From Candidatus Zhuqueibacterota bacterium (GTDB lineage Bacteria; Zhuqueibacterota; Zhuqueibacteria; Thermofontimicrobiales; Thiofontviventaceae), in contig JAFGDW010000089.1 of the NCBI GenBank assembly GCA_016931935.1, positions 1 through 48,728 on the forward strand: DNA of 48,728 nt. The letters run 5' to 3'. Position numbers and translations under genes: made by a program. How positions within the stretch are numbered: position 1 is the first letter of the stretch; each line of letters starts with the position of its first letter. The notes beneath the pieces were generated by a model that was not told the origin of the DNA, searched no databases, and saw only the letters and a list, made by a program, of their open reading frames with translations. Of this stretch, positions 1 to 9,528 are shown in pieces.

Positions 1-62
1 GAACAGGATTTCTTAGAGGAAGAGATTATACAAATCCTGTGAATCCGTGAAATCCTGTCTAA
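1..62. repeat. Short intergenic repeat-like sequence
   Basis: The phrase AATCCTGT recurs within about 25 bases (AATCCTGTGAATCCGTG, then AAATCCTGT), and a related ATTTC/AGG block lies at the window edge. This wording resembles dispersed intergenic repeats found in many bacterial genomes. Only part of it is visible because the window begins here. No coding potential was seen. Confidence 0.3.
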
Positions 63-75
63 AATATGTTTTAAC

Positions 76-102
76 ATTTTCTGCCAATAAATGTCAGAAA
101 AT
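76..102 (-). terminator. Probable terminator of the giant glutamate-synthase fusion gene
   Basis: ATTTTCTG at 76-83 pairs with CAGAAAAT at 95-102. An inner CA/TG pair and a 5-base loop complete the hairpin, with one mismatch. It lies 14 bases beyond the stop codon of the minus-strand gene and is flanked by A/T-rich tracts. The stem is AT-rich, so this is only a probable terminator. Confidence 0.45.
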
Positions 103-115
103 AATTTCTCAGTTA

Positions 116-3100
116 CTAATGCGATTCATACCCTTTTAAGCCACCTTTGGGGATAATTAATTTAAACTGAGCCTTCCCAATTGAAACTTGTTTCCCATCC
201 ACCCAAATTGATTCCTGACCATTTTCATTTATTATTGTTTGAATGTTCGATTGCAGTAAGAGCGCTTTAAATTTTTGCTCATACTTTGCCCATTCGGCAT
301 CTGTAAATGAGCTGACATGGCCGTGCACATACTGGGCTGCGACAAGTCGGTCTTCGGGATCGAAAAATACAAATTGACCGCGTGAGGCGCCTCCGAACAT
401 TTTTGTACCGAGATAGGGACGTGCATTAAAACATAATTCCCCGTGTTGATTGAAATGCAATCCCGCAAATAAAAATTGTCCGCCCATTAGAGACTCACCC
501 GCGTATTTGGTTGCCGATCCAAGAATTGTAACTTCCAAATCCTGGCAGCGTGAATCGTTTACCGAGTTTGTCCAGATCCGATCGACCACATTGCCCATAA
601 TAAACACATGCCCGCCTTTGGAGGCATACCCGCATACTTTACCGGCATTCCCAAAAATTGACAAGTTACCATGGTGCATGCACATAGCAGCAAAGTTTTG
701 GGCATTTCCGTGCAGCCGTACGGTTCCACCTTTCATGAACGCAGCGAAATATTCCCCGACCGAGCCATAAACATCCATAATGACATCGTCAGTATCGCTG
801 GTGCCCATCACAGCGGGTGAAATTAAGCGTTGTCCGCGTGCGTTATAAATAATGAATTTCCGCCAGCCGAGATTGTGACTATGCGACAGGAATGCGGATA
901 ATGAGAATGCGGGATCAGTTCCTTCTGCAAGAAAGTACTCAGCATTGATTATTAATGACTGTCCATTGCGGGGATGAAGATGAAATTCACCCGCCCGTTG
1001 CTGATCGACCCACTGGTAATTCGGAATGTCGTTGCTGGCAGCCAGGCTAAGCAGATTGCTGACATGATACCGTGTAATATCCAGCAAGGAACTCATCGCC
1101 TTTGGGCCTGGATTGAACGTTCGGATATAGTCATTCAGGAATGTAAAGATAGCGAGATGCTGTGCAAATAAGTCATCCGAATTTGAGTTTTGGACACACT
1201 CGTTCAACAAACCATTATATTCGTCGAAGGACAAGCTTGCCAAATGATCGCGAATAAATGATTGATAGTCATCTGTCCAACCGCTGAATTGCATCAGGTT
1301 TTCCATTGAAATCAGTTGTGCCCGACGGACGCTAAAATGATTACCGGATGGTTCCAGTGAGATCGGTGATCCATATCGATCGATGAATTCCCATTTTTTG
1401 ATACGTTGCCGATTATCGAAATGGTAACGGCTGATCATGCCTGAACTCGTAAACGACGTATCTGCTTCAGCGCCGTCAATAATGCCGCTTGTATCAAGCT
1501 GACGTAGCATCTCCGCAACAGCCTGTTCCTCAGAAGCGATGATGCTGAATGCTTTAGGTGTCTTTGCGTTCATGTCATACCAGAAAGCACTAATATTCGG
1601 GCGCAGATCAGCCGGATCTTTCAGGTCAACACGTTCAGTCGTTCGTTTGTATGGATTGTGGCGTAGACACAAGTACTGGTACGGCCCATCAGGTGAACTG
1701 GTAAATTCAACATGTTGAACCGCTTCGAGTTGTGGCTGAATTGCCGGATCGATCAACTTTAAATCGTCGCCGGTTGTGGGGGAAAAACTCTCGAATAATG
1801 CCCAGTCGGGATATTCCCATTCATCCGCTGTCAGGTGAAATTTAAGTGCAGCAACTTCGGTATCTGTGCCGGCTAGCGGTGAAAGGTCAAACTGCTCGAC
1901 GCGTTGTTTTAACGCTTCATAGTTGGTGGTTTCACCGTTGTGGGTGAGTGCAGTGTGTAGCTTTCCAAACGGATGGGAATTCATTTGTTCGACCACCGAA
2001 CCGGTTGCCAATCGCACATGAATGATATTGTTAAGAGCATCAGGCGTTTGCCAGGGGATTTCCCGTCCTGCTGTTTTCCATAATCCAAAATTCTTACCGC
2101 ATGACATCACTGCAGCAATTTTATAGCTACGATCGACATAACGATGTCGATGCTGTTCATACGGATGAGCATTAACAAAATCGTGCAGGGTTTTTAAGTA
2201 ATGGTGCTGAACAGCGATCGGTCGATTTATAAAAAATGACGCATCGATTGATGCTGCAATGGGCTGTTCCGAAAATGCCTGAAATTCATGATCCAGTACT
2301 GTTGATGTGTAAAGAATTCGGCTTAATTTTGTAGCATGATTGAAGACAAACATGTCCTCAGCCTTCTGCATGAATGTAGTGTTGAATTTGTAATTCCGTC
2401 TGGTAATATTGGGGAATAATTGTCTGAGAAACCGCGACCAGCGATAATTGAGCAATTCGCTTTCAATATATAATTCCAAAACATGTGGTTTGACCCAAAG
2501 AAAGAAACAGAAAATGTCACCAGGATCAGTATGTTCATTGCCGAAATCGCGAAAATCACGTTCATCACCATTATTATCCGATTTATACAATTCTCGCACT
2601 TCGGAAAGCGTTGGGTCAACGGTATAATCAAAATAGGGATCAAGAAATACTGATTTAATTTGCTGCATGATAGCAGTACGCAATTCAATTGTTTGTTGCC
2701 GTGAGGCGCCGCGCAACTGATCAGTAGTGAATTTTTCATCGCGCTGAATCCATTGCCGGCGAATAATATCTTCCATCTCAATTTGTAAAATTCCTTTTAC
2801 CAGAACGCGAAAGGCAAAATCATCGGGATGATCCGGAAAACACATGGTCTTTGCCACGCCAACACCATCCATACCACGATTGCGCATGCTGTGCAGCGTG
2901 CGATCGAGAATATGGGCGGGAATCGGTACGGTGCCATTAATGGCAGCAACTCCGCAGTTTGTTTGGGCTGTTGCATGAATTTTCATCCGTTCCAGAAACA
3001 ACTGTTCATCTTTCTCAATTTCTTTAATCACTTCAGCATGAATCCGGTAGCGATGATCGACGCGCTCTTTTAATCCCAACCAATGGATTTTATCATACCG

Positions 3101-6100
3101 TCCGCGCAGTTCGCGAATGTCCCTACAACCAAGTGCAGCCAACGCACGGATGACCTGCATTTGCATGATTGTAAACGCATTGATGATTTGCTGGGTATTC
3201 AATTCAACATCACGGAGTTGCTGCAACACAAGGTTGCTTGTGGCAATCCCGCGCGAGCAACCATCATGGCAGTTCCGGTTGCGGTCACAACCAATGGCGA
3301 CTAACGGAGCCGTACCCCAAATTACACCATCCGCACCTAAGGCGACAGCTTTAATGACATCTTCATATGTGCGAATACCGCCCGATACCATGAATTTAAC
3401 ATGATTACGTAAACCATCCTGTACGAGACTGTGATGAATCAACGGAATAGCATATTCGATATGCATGCCCATCTGTCCCTTGATAATATTGGGAGATGCA
3501 CCGGTGCCGCCGCGAGGACCGTCGAGCCAGATTTCAATGCACATGCCAAATTTGCGTGCATACTCAGCCATTTCTTGTGTGAGTACGGAATCACAGGTAA
3601 AGGCATTGCCGAACTTTGCCCGCATCATTTCTGCCGTATTATCGCGCGCAATCCGCGCTAATCCTGTAGCGATGAATTGAATGTCAATCGATGGTGACAC
3701 TTTAATAGCAATCGCGGCTTGCGGATTAATCATGCGTACCACGTCGATAAATGCTTTAACATCTTCAATTGAATAACAGTTGTGGAACGGAAACGGGGAA
3801 ATAATGCTGCTGTACGAATGCGTAATGAGTTCTTCACAATCCCGGATGATCCGTTCAAATTGAATTGGATCAATGGCATTGTGTGCATGCAATTGGTACG
3901 CCTGATCCTGAATTGTGCGAAGAGTTGTTTTCAACTCATTTGTCACCTGCTGACTGTGCTCTGTTTCATCCAATATTGGAATACCGGCTGTCGCGGCATC
4001 TTTTAATTGGTGGGCCGGATTTTCGGCGATCTGTTTTAACTGATTGTATAATGATTCTACTTTCGATATATTAACAGATTCCAAACCATCAACACCGCGC
4101 ATGTACGAAACCAGCTTGTTCACCTTTTGCGACAGAATATGTCCCCCGATGCCCATTTTTGCGCCCTGACTGTACGCGATAACCACGCGTCGGGCTTTTT
4201 TAATGGTGTCTTTGGTCACTCCGAATAAGCCGGTTTTAAGTTCGGTCGAAATATATGGTTCGTCCGAATCGTCTACCACCACTTTAAAATGAAACGGTTT
4301 CAGTGATGGATATAAGTCGATTTTTTGGTAAATGTCCGGCGAATTTTTCCGGGTAATCCCATGCTTTGACAGAATTGCACTCATCTCTTCAATGGTGTAA
4401 CTTCGGCCGCTTTGAAAATACGGCTTGATTTGCTGGATCTCCGATTCTGTAAAAAAGATCGGTTCCCCCTTTGAATTGAGGAAAAAACAGGTGGGGTAGC
4501 CGCCCTCGCCAGTGTCAAATTGAATTCCCAATTCCCGTGACGCGACGACATGCGCGCGCCATGTATCCAACCCGATCGAGCCGACAGACTTGCCACCGAA
4601 CATCCATGGTGCTTCGAGTAACAGATTCTTATCTAATAGAATCACGGTTGATACCTGATCCAATTCATGTTCCGGGATGTCCATTGGTGTTTTGTTGTAA
4701 AGGATTTGCATTACATCAAAACCATCACCAAGCAGGCCGGTGCCTTTGACGTTACTGAAATCAAGCATGTTGAAATCACCCGAAGCCATACGCCCCATCG
4801 ATTCAATCACCGGACCCGGCCACACGTAATCGCGTTTGTACAAATGTTGATTGGAATCACCAAGCCGGTAAAAGTCATGCGGCGCTTTACAGGGCTGAAT
4901 GAGTTTTTTCAGTTGGGAATATGTTCGGATTGTTGTTTTCGGTATTGGTTCATTCTCAATAAGTTCATTATTTAAATTTGTGTAGGTTTTAATCAATTCG
5001 GTATTTTCAAAAATAGTGCGTTGAATCCGGTTTTCTAATTTATGAAAATCGATAAGCCGGCCTTCTTCTCCAACAGTCTTTTTAATGTCTTTGAAACCGG
5101 ATGCGCCCAGTACTTCCAAAATTTGCACTTTCCGTGAATCTGCCTGGTTGTTCAATCGCTTTAATGCCCATTCGATGTCCAGACTGATCAGCTTTTCTGT
5201 CGTTGATTTATTTTCTATCATCGCCTGATATGATGATGGATCGAGTGCCAAAAGCGCTGCGAAATCGATTAACGTTGCTTCAGCGCCACGCTGAATTGTT
5301 TTTTGCGTATCCGATGCCAGCCGAATACCGCCTGAAGCAATGATACTCACTTCATGCCGTCGGCCAATCCGCATGAGGTAGTGATGCAGCGCCCGTACTG
5401 CTTGCGATGTGACGTAATACTGGTCTTTATTACGCATGCCGTGTACGTGAATGATGTCCACACCGAGATCGAGAAAATGGTTGATTTTTTCTTTGATATC
5501 CGCGTTGAGCGTAAGCGATCCGACCAGGTCATATTCCGATATTTCTATAAATCCACAAATCAAAGGCGGTTGATGGTTGAGCGCACGCACCGAATCACGA
5601 ATGTAACGCAACGTACGATCAATGCGCACATGGTATTCCACTTCGAACACAGGCATGCGCCACAGATCGTTTAAGAACTCTCGGTTGGTGTGCGGATTTA
5701 CAATAATTCGATGAATCAATTCATGATCCACCCGCGGAATGACGACGGGGGGAAGATGGTCATAATTGCCATGTTGAAGAATATAGGTGTAATGTTCAAG
5801 CAGGTTTTCCAGTGGTATTACGACCAAACTGCCTTGTGATTCCGCTACCTTGGTGAATACCAATTCGATATTACCATTACTTTCAAGCTCAATCGCATTA
5901 TACAAAATCGGGGTCATTAGTTTCACAGTAGCATGCTTCGGGTTAACCAGCTTGCCATTCCGGTCGAATTTGCAGAAATCTTCACGTTTACCAAGAATGA
6001 CTGTGAGTTCTTCTTCCGGATCGCCCTCATGCAAACGATTTTGTGCCGGGCCGACAATATGAAAATGAGCAAATCGTTCAGCGTCAAAACCAATACCCAT

Positions 6101-8755
6101 GTGACGATCGCCCTGGCCGGAACCAGATACCGGAATTTGTCCGGTCGACGCTTCCTTGTCGATTTCCATAATAACTTCTTCGGTCACATATCGATCTGCA
6201 ACCTCGGTAATTTCTACTGAACGAATTACTTTTGTGGTGTCATGAATGCGATTTTGTTGATCGCGCCAATATTTTTTTTCATCAAGATCCGGAGCGTGGA
6301 AAATCATTTGATCAAGAAATTGCCGTTCTTCCTGAGCGCGCTTGTTTTGCGGACAATAATTTATACAGGCATTACACAATGCACAATTGATGTCCAGCAG
6401 CTCGGGGATGTGGCGGGCGTGACCGGAACGGGCGCCGTAAATACAGGCATTTTCATCAGCGCACATGCCACAATGAATACATGTGAACGGATCGATATAT
6501 AAGTGGCTGTAAGCGAAACCTTTATTATAATGGATCGCCAATCCATGCTCCAAATGGGATTTTTCATTCCGCAGATCAGATAATGTGTGGGGTGAATATA
6601 ACGGTGATTCCTTCATGATGTGCCAGAATCGCTGAACCAGTTGTTCTTTCTCGTTGCCGTCTAATCCCAATGCATTTATGAATCGGGGATGTTGCTCTAC
6701 CCGATCAAACAGTTCTGTAAGTGGAATACTGGTCGGACAGATTCGGGTACAGTTATCGCAGCGGGTGCATGCCAGGAATCCGATTGCTTCTCGTTGTGAA
6801 ATTTGTTCTCCGTAAGCAATCCGATTTGCGGTATGACGGCGGGTAATTGGTGTGGCCGGTCCATAGTTGCCAAATACGTCCGATGTCGGGCACACACGTT
6901 CACAACTATCACATTCGGCGCAGACTGCTGTTAATGATAAGATCGAATCATTTTCAGCAGCTTTTAACGCTGGAGGTATTACATGCGGGAATATTAATTC
7001 ATTTATTCGCCACATCAATTTTTCAAACGGATAGCTAAGCCAGAAAAATTTACCGTTCAATCGTCGGTGATAGATCGAAACAAGTTGCCGGCAAAAGATA
7101 GGGGACAAGATTCTGAATATTTTAAAAGCGATCGTCTGACCGCATGGATTTAAAAATTTTGCCCGATTAATTAGCGATTTAGGATCGGTTTGTTTTTTGA
7201 ATCGTTGTAAGTCATAAAAACGGTCTTTGCGAATTTCCCGATAATTTCCCATGAACGGATAATTCCACAGGCCAATACCGTAGGGTTTAGCCCGGAAATG
7301 ATAGGCGACTGATGCCATCAGTGGAACAAGTGCAAAATAAAGTTTGTGACGCAACGTGCGGGTGTCAGCCTGTAAAATAGATTGTACCAGAATATCGCCA
7401 TCTGGCAAAAGATGGGCTTCTGATTTTAGCTCGATGCTTGCCAGACGTTTTAAAAACTTTTGCAAAACAAACTGGTGCTCCGGGAAAGCCTCAAATGGCA
7501 GCACCGTTTCACTTACCAGCAGCGATGGTCCGTTCTGTTTCATCTGCACTGGCAGATAGCGATGGTTCCACATAATGTGGGCAAGTGCAGTTGGTAATTG
7601 CGTGTATTGAATATGCTGAATTCGTTTCTGTTCCCCGCTGGCACCGAACAATCGTGATTTAAGTGCTTTTTCGTAATCTGTTTTATCATCAAATTCCATT
7701 ACGATCAGGTGTTGCACCTGTTTCAGTTGTTGGATTAATTCATAATCCTGTCGGGATTCCGCCAGTCGTATCTGATCATTGTAGCGAAGTGCTTCCGCCG
7801 ATCGTGTTTCAGCGTGCGAGTTTTCAATTCGATAGGTTTCGCGAATGTAATTTTCATTGAAATAGATAAGCGATGTCGGAGATAATTCTGCAGTTTTAAT
7901 GAATGTCATAAATTGATGGGCATCTTCAGTCGATTCGAATGAAAATGCATATACTTTTGAAACATGGCTTTCCTGATTTACATGTATTTCCACACCAGCA
8001 ATAATGCCAAAATGTCCCTCACTTCCAAAATAGTAATCATATTCCGCATCATCCGCAGAAATTTTATTCAATTTGCCAGAAGGAGTGACAACCAGAAGGG
8101 ATTTTACAGCATTTTTCACATGTCCGTATTTATATGTTCCCAACCCCAAACCTCCTGTAGCGATCCAGCCACAGACAGTGCCACTGGCGGTATTGGTGAT
8201 TTCCTGCCGCAACCGGAAGCCATTCCGACGAAGGTGTTCGCGTACGTCCGGGAACAGTGCACCGGCACCTAAAATTAACGTCGAAGCATCCTGATTTATC
8301 TCCATAAAATCTAATGCTGACGTATCGATTACTACATCCGGACGGGAAGGCACAGCGCCGCCAAATGGCCAGGTTCCTGCTCCACGGATAGTGTAGCTAA
8401 TGCAAAGACGATTTGCCCATTCAATTACCGTACATAAGTCGTGAATCGAACCAGGACGAATGATCGCGCTTGCTTCAAACGACGTTAATAATAACTTAAA
8501 CAGGGGTGGAATAATATGTGTACCCGTATCCGCTTCATAAATGATTTGCTGAACCGGATTGGCCTGAAATACATCTGAACCATCGCTCAAACGTTCGGTC
8601 AGCGCAACAATGCCACGTGGATAATCATCCAGTTCCGATTTTGATTGGTCGAAGAGTAATTCCCGTGCCCGCTGTTGATGATGAAATCGGTGCGTATTTT
8701 TACGCTCAATCAAACTTGAGAATTCATTATGCAAGCTGTTTTTATGTTTAATCAT
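116..8755 (-). CDS. Giant fusion: FAD-linked oxidase / 4Fe-4S / glutamate synthase (FMN barrel, glutaminase, GXGXG)
   Basis: One uninterrupted 2879-residue frame of about 317 kDa. Domains in order: FAD-binding (PCMH-type) oxidase about 94-260, with its C-terminal half ending near 540 in the LNP motif usual in GlcD/D-lactate dehydrogenases. Four cysteine motifs follow: C612/615/618/622, C663/666/669/673, C759/762/765/771 and C791/794/797/801. A first, degenerate glutamate-synthase-like barrel spans about 870-1265. A second, better conserved FMN barrel spans about 1290-1900, with a GGTGA phosphate-type loop near 1750, SGGIR near 1789 and the likely 3Fe-4S cysteines C1823, C1829 and C1833. A type-2 glutamine amidotransferase starts at C1934 (NCGVAA) with N2273-G2274 as oxyanion residues. 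The C-terminal GXGXG helix domain is about 2600-2830. Known GltB enzymes make glutamate from glutamine and 2-oxoglutarate. No GltD-like NAD(P)H subunit is encoded in the window, so the FAD/Fe-S front end is inferred to be the electron entry. No membrane segment or signal peptide is evident. The start is ATG with a weak GAGAAA upstream. Confidence 0.85.
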   Translation of the reverse strand: MIKHKNSLHNEFSSLIERKNTHRFHHQQRARELLFDQSKSELDDYPRGIVALTERLSDGSDVFQANPVQQIIYEADTGTHIIPPLFKLLLTSFEASAIIRPGSIHDLCTVIEWANRLCISYTIRGAGTWPFGGAVPSRPDVVIDTSALDFMEINQDASTLILGAGALFPDVREHLRRNGFRLRQEITNTASGTVCGWIATGGLGLGTYKYGHVKNAVKSLLVVTPSGKLNKISADDAEYDYYFGSEGHFGIIAGVEIHVNQESHVSKVYAFSFESTEDAHQFMTFIKTAELSPTSLIYFNENYIRETYRIENSHAETRSAEALRYNDQIRLAESRQDYELIQQLKQVQHLIVMEFDDKTDYEKALKSRLFGASGEQKRIQHIQYTQLPTALAHIMWNHRYLPVQMKQNGPSLLVSETVLPFEAFPEHQFVLQKFLKRLASIELKSEAHLLPDGDILVQSILQADTRTLRHKLYFALVPLMASVAYHFRAKPYGIGLWNYPFMGNYREIRKDRFYDLQRFKKQTDPKSLINRAKFLNPCGQTIAFKIFRILSPIFCRQLVSIYHRRLNGKFFWLSYPFEKLMWRINELIFPHVIPPALKAAENDSILSLTAVCAECDSCERVCPTSDVFGNYGPATPITRRHTANRIAYGEQISQREAIGFLACTRCDNCTRICPTSIPLTELFDRVEQHPRFINALGLDGNEKEQLVQRFWHIMKESPLYSPHTLSDLRNEKSHLEHGLAIHYNKGFAYSHLYIDPFTCIHCGMCADENACIYGARSGHARHIPELLDINCALCNACINYCPQNKRAQEERQFLDQMIFHAPDLDEKKYWRDQQNRIHDTTKVIRSVEITEVADRYVTEEVIMEIDKEASTGQIPVSGSGQGDRHMGIGFDAERFAHFHIVGPAQNRLHEGDPEEELTVILGKREDFCKFDRNGKLVNPKHATVKLMTPILYNAIELESNGNIELVFTKVAESQGSLVVIPLENLLEHYTYILQHGNYDHLPPVVIPRVDHELIHRIIVNPHTNREFLNDLWRMPVFEVEYHVRIDRTLRYIRDSVRALNHQPPLICGFIEISEYDLVGSLTLNADIKEKINHFLDLGVDIIHVHGMRNKDQYYVTSQAVRALHHYLMRIGRRHEVSIIASGGIRLASDTQKTIQRGAEATLIDFAALLALDPSSYQAMIENKSTTEKLISLDIEWALKRLNNQADSRKVQILEVLGASGFKDIKKTVGEEGRLIDFHKLENRIQRTIFENTELIKTYTNLNNELIENEPIPKTTIRTYSQLKKLIQPCKAPHDFYRLGDSNQHLYKRDYVWPGPVIESMGRMASGDFNMLDFSNVKGTGLLGDGFDVMQILYNKTPMDIPEHELDQVSTVILLDKNLLLEAPWMFGGKSVGSIGLDTWRAHVVASRELGIQFDTGEGGYPTCFFLNSKGEPIFFTESEIQQIKPYFQSGRSYTIEEMSAILSKHGITRKNSPDIYQKIDLYPSLKPFHFKVVVDDSDEPYISTELKTGLFGVTKDTIKKARRVVIAYSQGAKMGIGGHILSQKVNKLVSYMRGVDGLESVNISKVESLYNQLKQIAENPAHQLKDAATAGIPILDETEHSQQVTNELKTTLRTIQDQAYQLHAHNAIDPIQFERIIRDCEELITHSYSSIISPFPFHNCYSIEDVKAFIDVVRMINPQAAIAIKVSPSIDIQFIATGLARIARDNTAEMMRAKFGNAFTCDSVLTQEMAEYARKFGMCIEIWLDGPRGGTGASPNIIKGQMGMHIEYAIPLIHHSLVQDGLRNHVKFMVSGGIRTYEDVIKAVALGADGVIWGTAPLVAIGCDRNRNCHDGCSRGIATSNLVLQQLRDVELNTQQIINAFTIMQMQVIRALAALGCRDIRELRGRYDKIHWLGLKERVDHRYRIHAEVIKEIEKDEQLFLERMKIHATAQTNCGVAAINGTVPIPAHILDRTLHSMRNRGMDGVGVAKTMCFPDHPDDFAFRVLVKGILQIEMEDIIRRQWIQRDEKFTTDQLRGASRQQTIELRTAIMQQIKSVFLDPYFDYTVDPTLSEVRELYKSDNNGDERDFRDFGNEHTDPGDIFCFFLWVKPHVLELYIESELLNYRWSRFLRQLFPNITRRNYKFNTTFMQKAEDMFVFNHATKLSRILYTSTVLDHEFQAFSEQPIAASIDASFFINRPIAVQHHYLKTLHDFVNAHPYEQHRHRYVDRSYKIAAVMSCGKNFGLWKTAGREIPWQTPDALNNIIHVRLATGSVVEQMNSHPFGKLHTALTHNGETTNYEALKQRVEQFDLSPLAGTDTEVAALKFHLTADEWEYPDWALFESFSPTTGDDLKLIDPAIQPQLEAVQHVEFTSSPDGPYQYLCLRHNPYKRTTERVDLKDPADLRPNISAFWYDMNAKTPKAFSIIASEEQAVAEMLRQLDTSGIIDGAEADTSFTSSGMISRYHFDNRQRIKKWEFIDRYGSPISLEPSGNHFSVRRAQLISMENLMQFSGWTDDYQSFIRDHLASLSFDEYNGLLNECVQNSNSDDLFAQHLAIFTFLNDYIRTFNPGPKAMSSLLDITRYHVSNLLSLAASNDIPNYQWVDQQRAGEFHLHPRNGQSLIINAEYFLAEGTDPAFSLSAFLSHSHNLGWRKFIIYNARGQRLISPAVMGTSDTDDVIMDVYGSVGEYFAAFMKGGTVRLHGNAQNFAAMCMHHGNLSIFGNAGKVCGYASKGGHVFIMGNVVDRIWTNSVNDSRCQDLEVTILGSATKYAGESLMGGQFLFAGLHFNQHGELCFNARPYLGTKMFGGASRGQFVFFDPEDRLVAAQYVHGHVSSFTDAEWAKYEQKFKALLLQSNIQTIINENGQESIWVDGKQVSIGKAQFKLIIPKGGLKGYESH

Positions 8756-8865
8756 TGTTTTCTCATAAAATTAGATAATATGTATTATATGAACCAATTA
8801 TCGACAACTGTCTGAAATTATTAATTGATAGATGTAATGTATAGTAACTATTCAATTACCTGGCA

Positions 8866-9003
8866 ATGCAACTTGCTTCAATTCGAAAATACCAGAGGCT
8901 CTTTCGTTTAATTAATAATTTGGTGAAAATAGTGATCTATGGGATTTCCTTCGTGACATTTCTGCTGTTAATACCGAAAATCTATCCTTATGTCGCGGAA
9001 TAG
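8866..9003 (+). CDS. Possible 45-residue single-pass membrane peptide
   Basis: ATG at 8866 to TAG at 9001-9003 gives a 45-residue peptide. It has a basic N-terminal third (several Arg/Lys within the first 20 residues) followed by a hydrophobic segment of about 18 residues rich in Ile, Val, Phe and Leu, then a short polar tail. That layout is typical of small membrane proteins. There is no ribosome-binding site and no recognised family, so it may be chance. Confidence 0.22.
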   Translation: MQLASIRKYQRLFRLINNLVKIVIYGISFVTFLLLIPKIYPYVAE

Positions 9004-9044
9004 TAATCCGGTTGTATATTATCAAAATAAATGATTATGAACAT

Positions 9045-9225
9045 ATTTCAGCTAAACCGTTGCCTGAGCCTGCCATCTCGCACCGGCGTACCGTTCCGAT
9101 GCATCGGAATACGAACGGTGTCGAAGACAACAGTCTCTTGGTATTCAACGAAATTATGACTGCTGTAATGCCCGGCCTTCGACAAACTCAGGCCTCGGTT
9201 CTGAACATAGTAGTATCTGAGTTAT
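9045..9225. repeat. Divergent copy of the dispersed palindromic (MITE-like) repeat
   Basis: This region shares with 34591-34766 the blocks GCCTGAGC/TTGAGC, CTCG-ACCG, the perfect 16-base palindrome TTCCGATGCATCGGAA (9094-9109) and ACGAACGGTGTCGAAG, followed later by an inverted GACAAACTCAGGC block. The outer ends are poorly preserved, so the limits are approximate. It does not encode a protein. Confidence 0.5.
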
Positions 9226-9371
9226 CTACATAATCATTTCAAAATATAAGAATATGTGTTGTGAAAACAAACAAAACAAACTATTCATTCATGAAATTAT
9301 TGTAATAGATTTTAGATTCATTATTTAACGGTGCGCGAATGCAAAAATATCGCTGCAATGACATTTTTTTA

Positions 9372-9400
9372 TTGACATTGCCTCTGGAAAATCGTACATT
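9372..9400 (+). promoter_or_regulatory. Sigma-70 type promoter for the aldolase gene
   Basis: Perfect -35 TTGACA at 9372-9377, a 17-bp spacer, then -10 TACATT at 9395-9400. The leader to the start codon would be about 120 bases. No other promoter of similar quality was seen before the gene. Confidence 0.6.
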
Positions 9401-9528
9401 AGCGAGTTTATTTTTATGAGAGAGCATGTGTAAAGAACGAATTAATAGGGTTGAATTAACAGAATCGATGGTCAGGTTCAGTTGTAGCAAGCTGATGCGA
9501 TTATCATAATAACTCAGGAGGATTTCTC

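Larger units (their letters stand above)
8756..9528. other. 773-bp intergenic region between two divergent genes
   Basis: This stretch separates the minus-strand fusion gene from the plus-strand aldolase gene. It holds a possible 45-codon ORF (8866-9003), a divergent copy of the dispersed palindromic repeat (about 9045-9225) and the aldolase promoter (9372-9400). On the minus strand just upstream of 8755 the DNA is AT-rich and contains TATAAT-like hexamers near 8781-8790. No convincing -35 partner was found there. Confidence 0.6.

Noticed and set aside
1..62. CRISPR-like repeat at the window start
   Set aside because: The repeated AATCCTGT units are too short and close together, with no regular spacers and no cas genes.
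232..8294. Numerous 60-150-codon open frames on both strands inside the giant gene
   Set aside because: All lie within the long, well-supported minus-strand gene, lack ribosome-binding sites and encode no recognisable product. They are shadows of its codon pattern.
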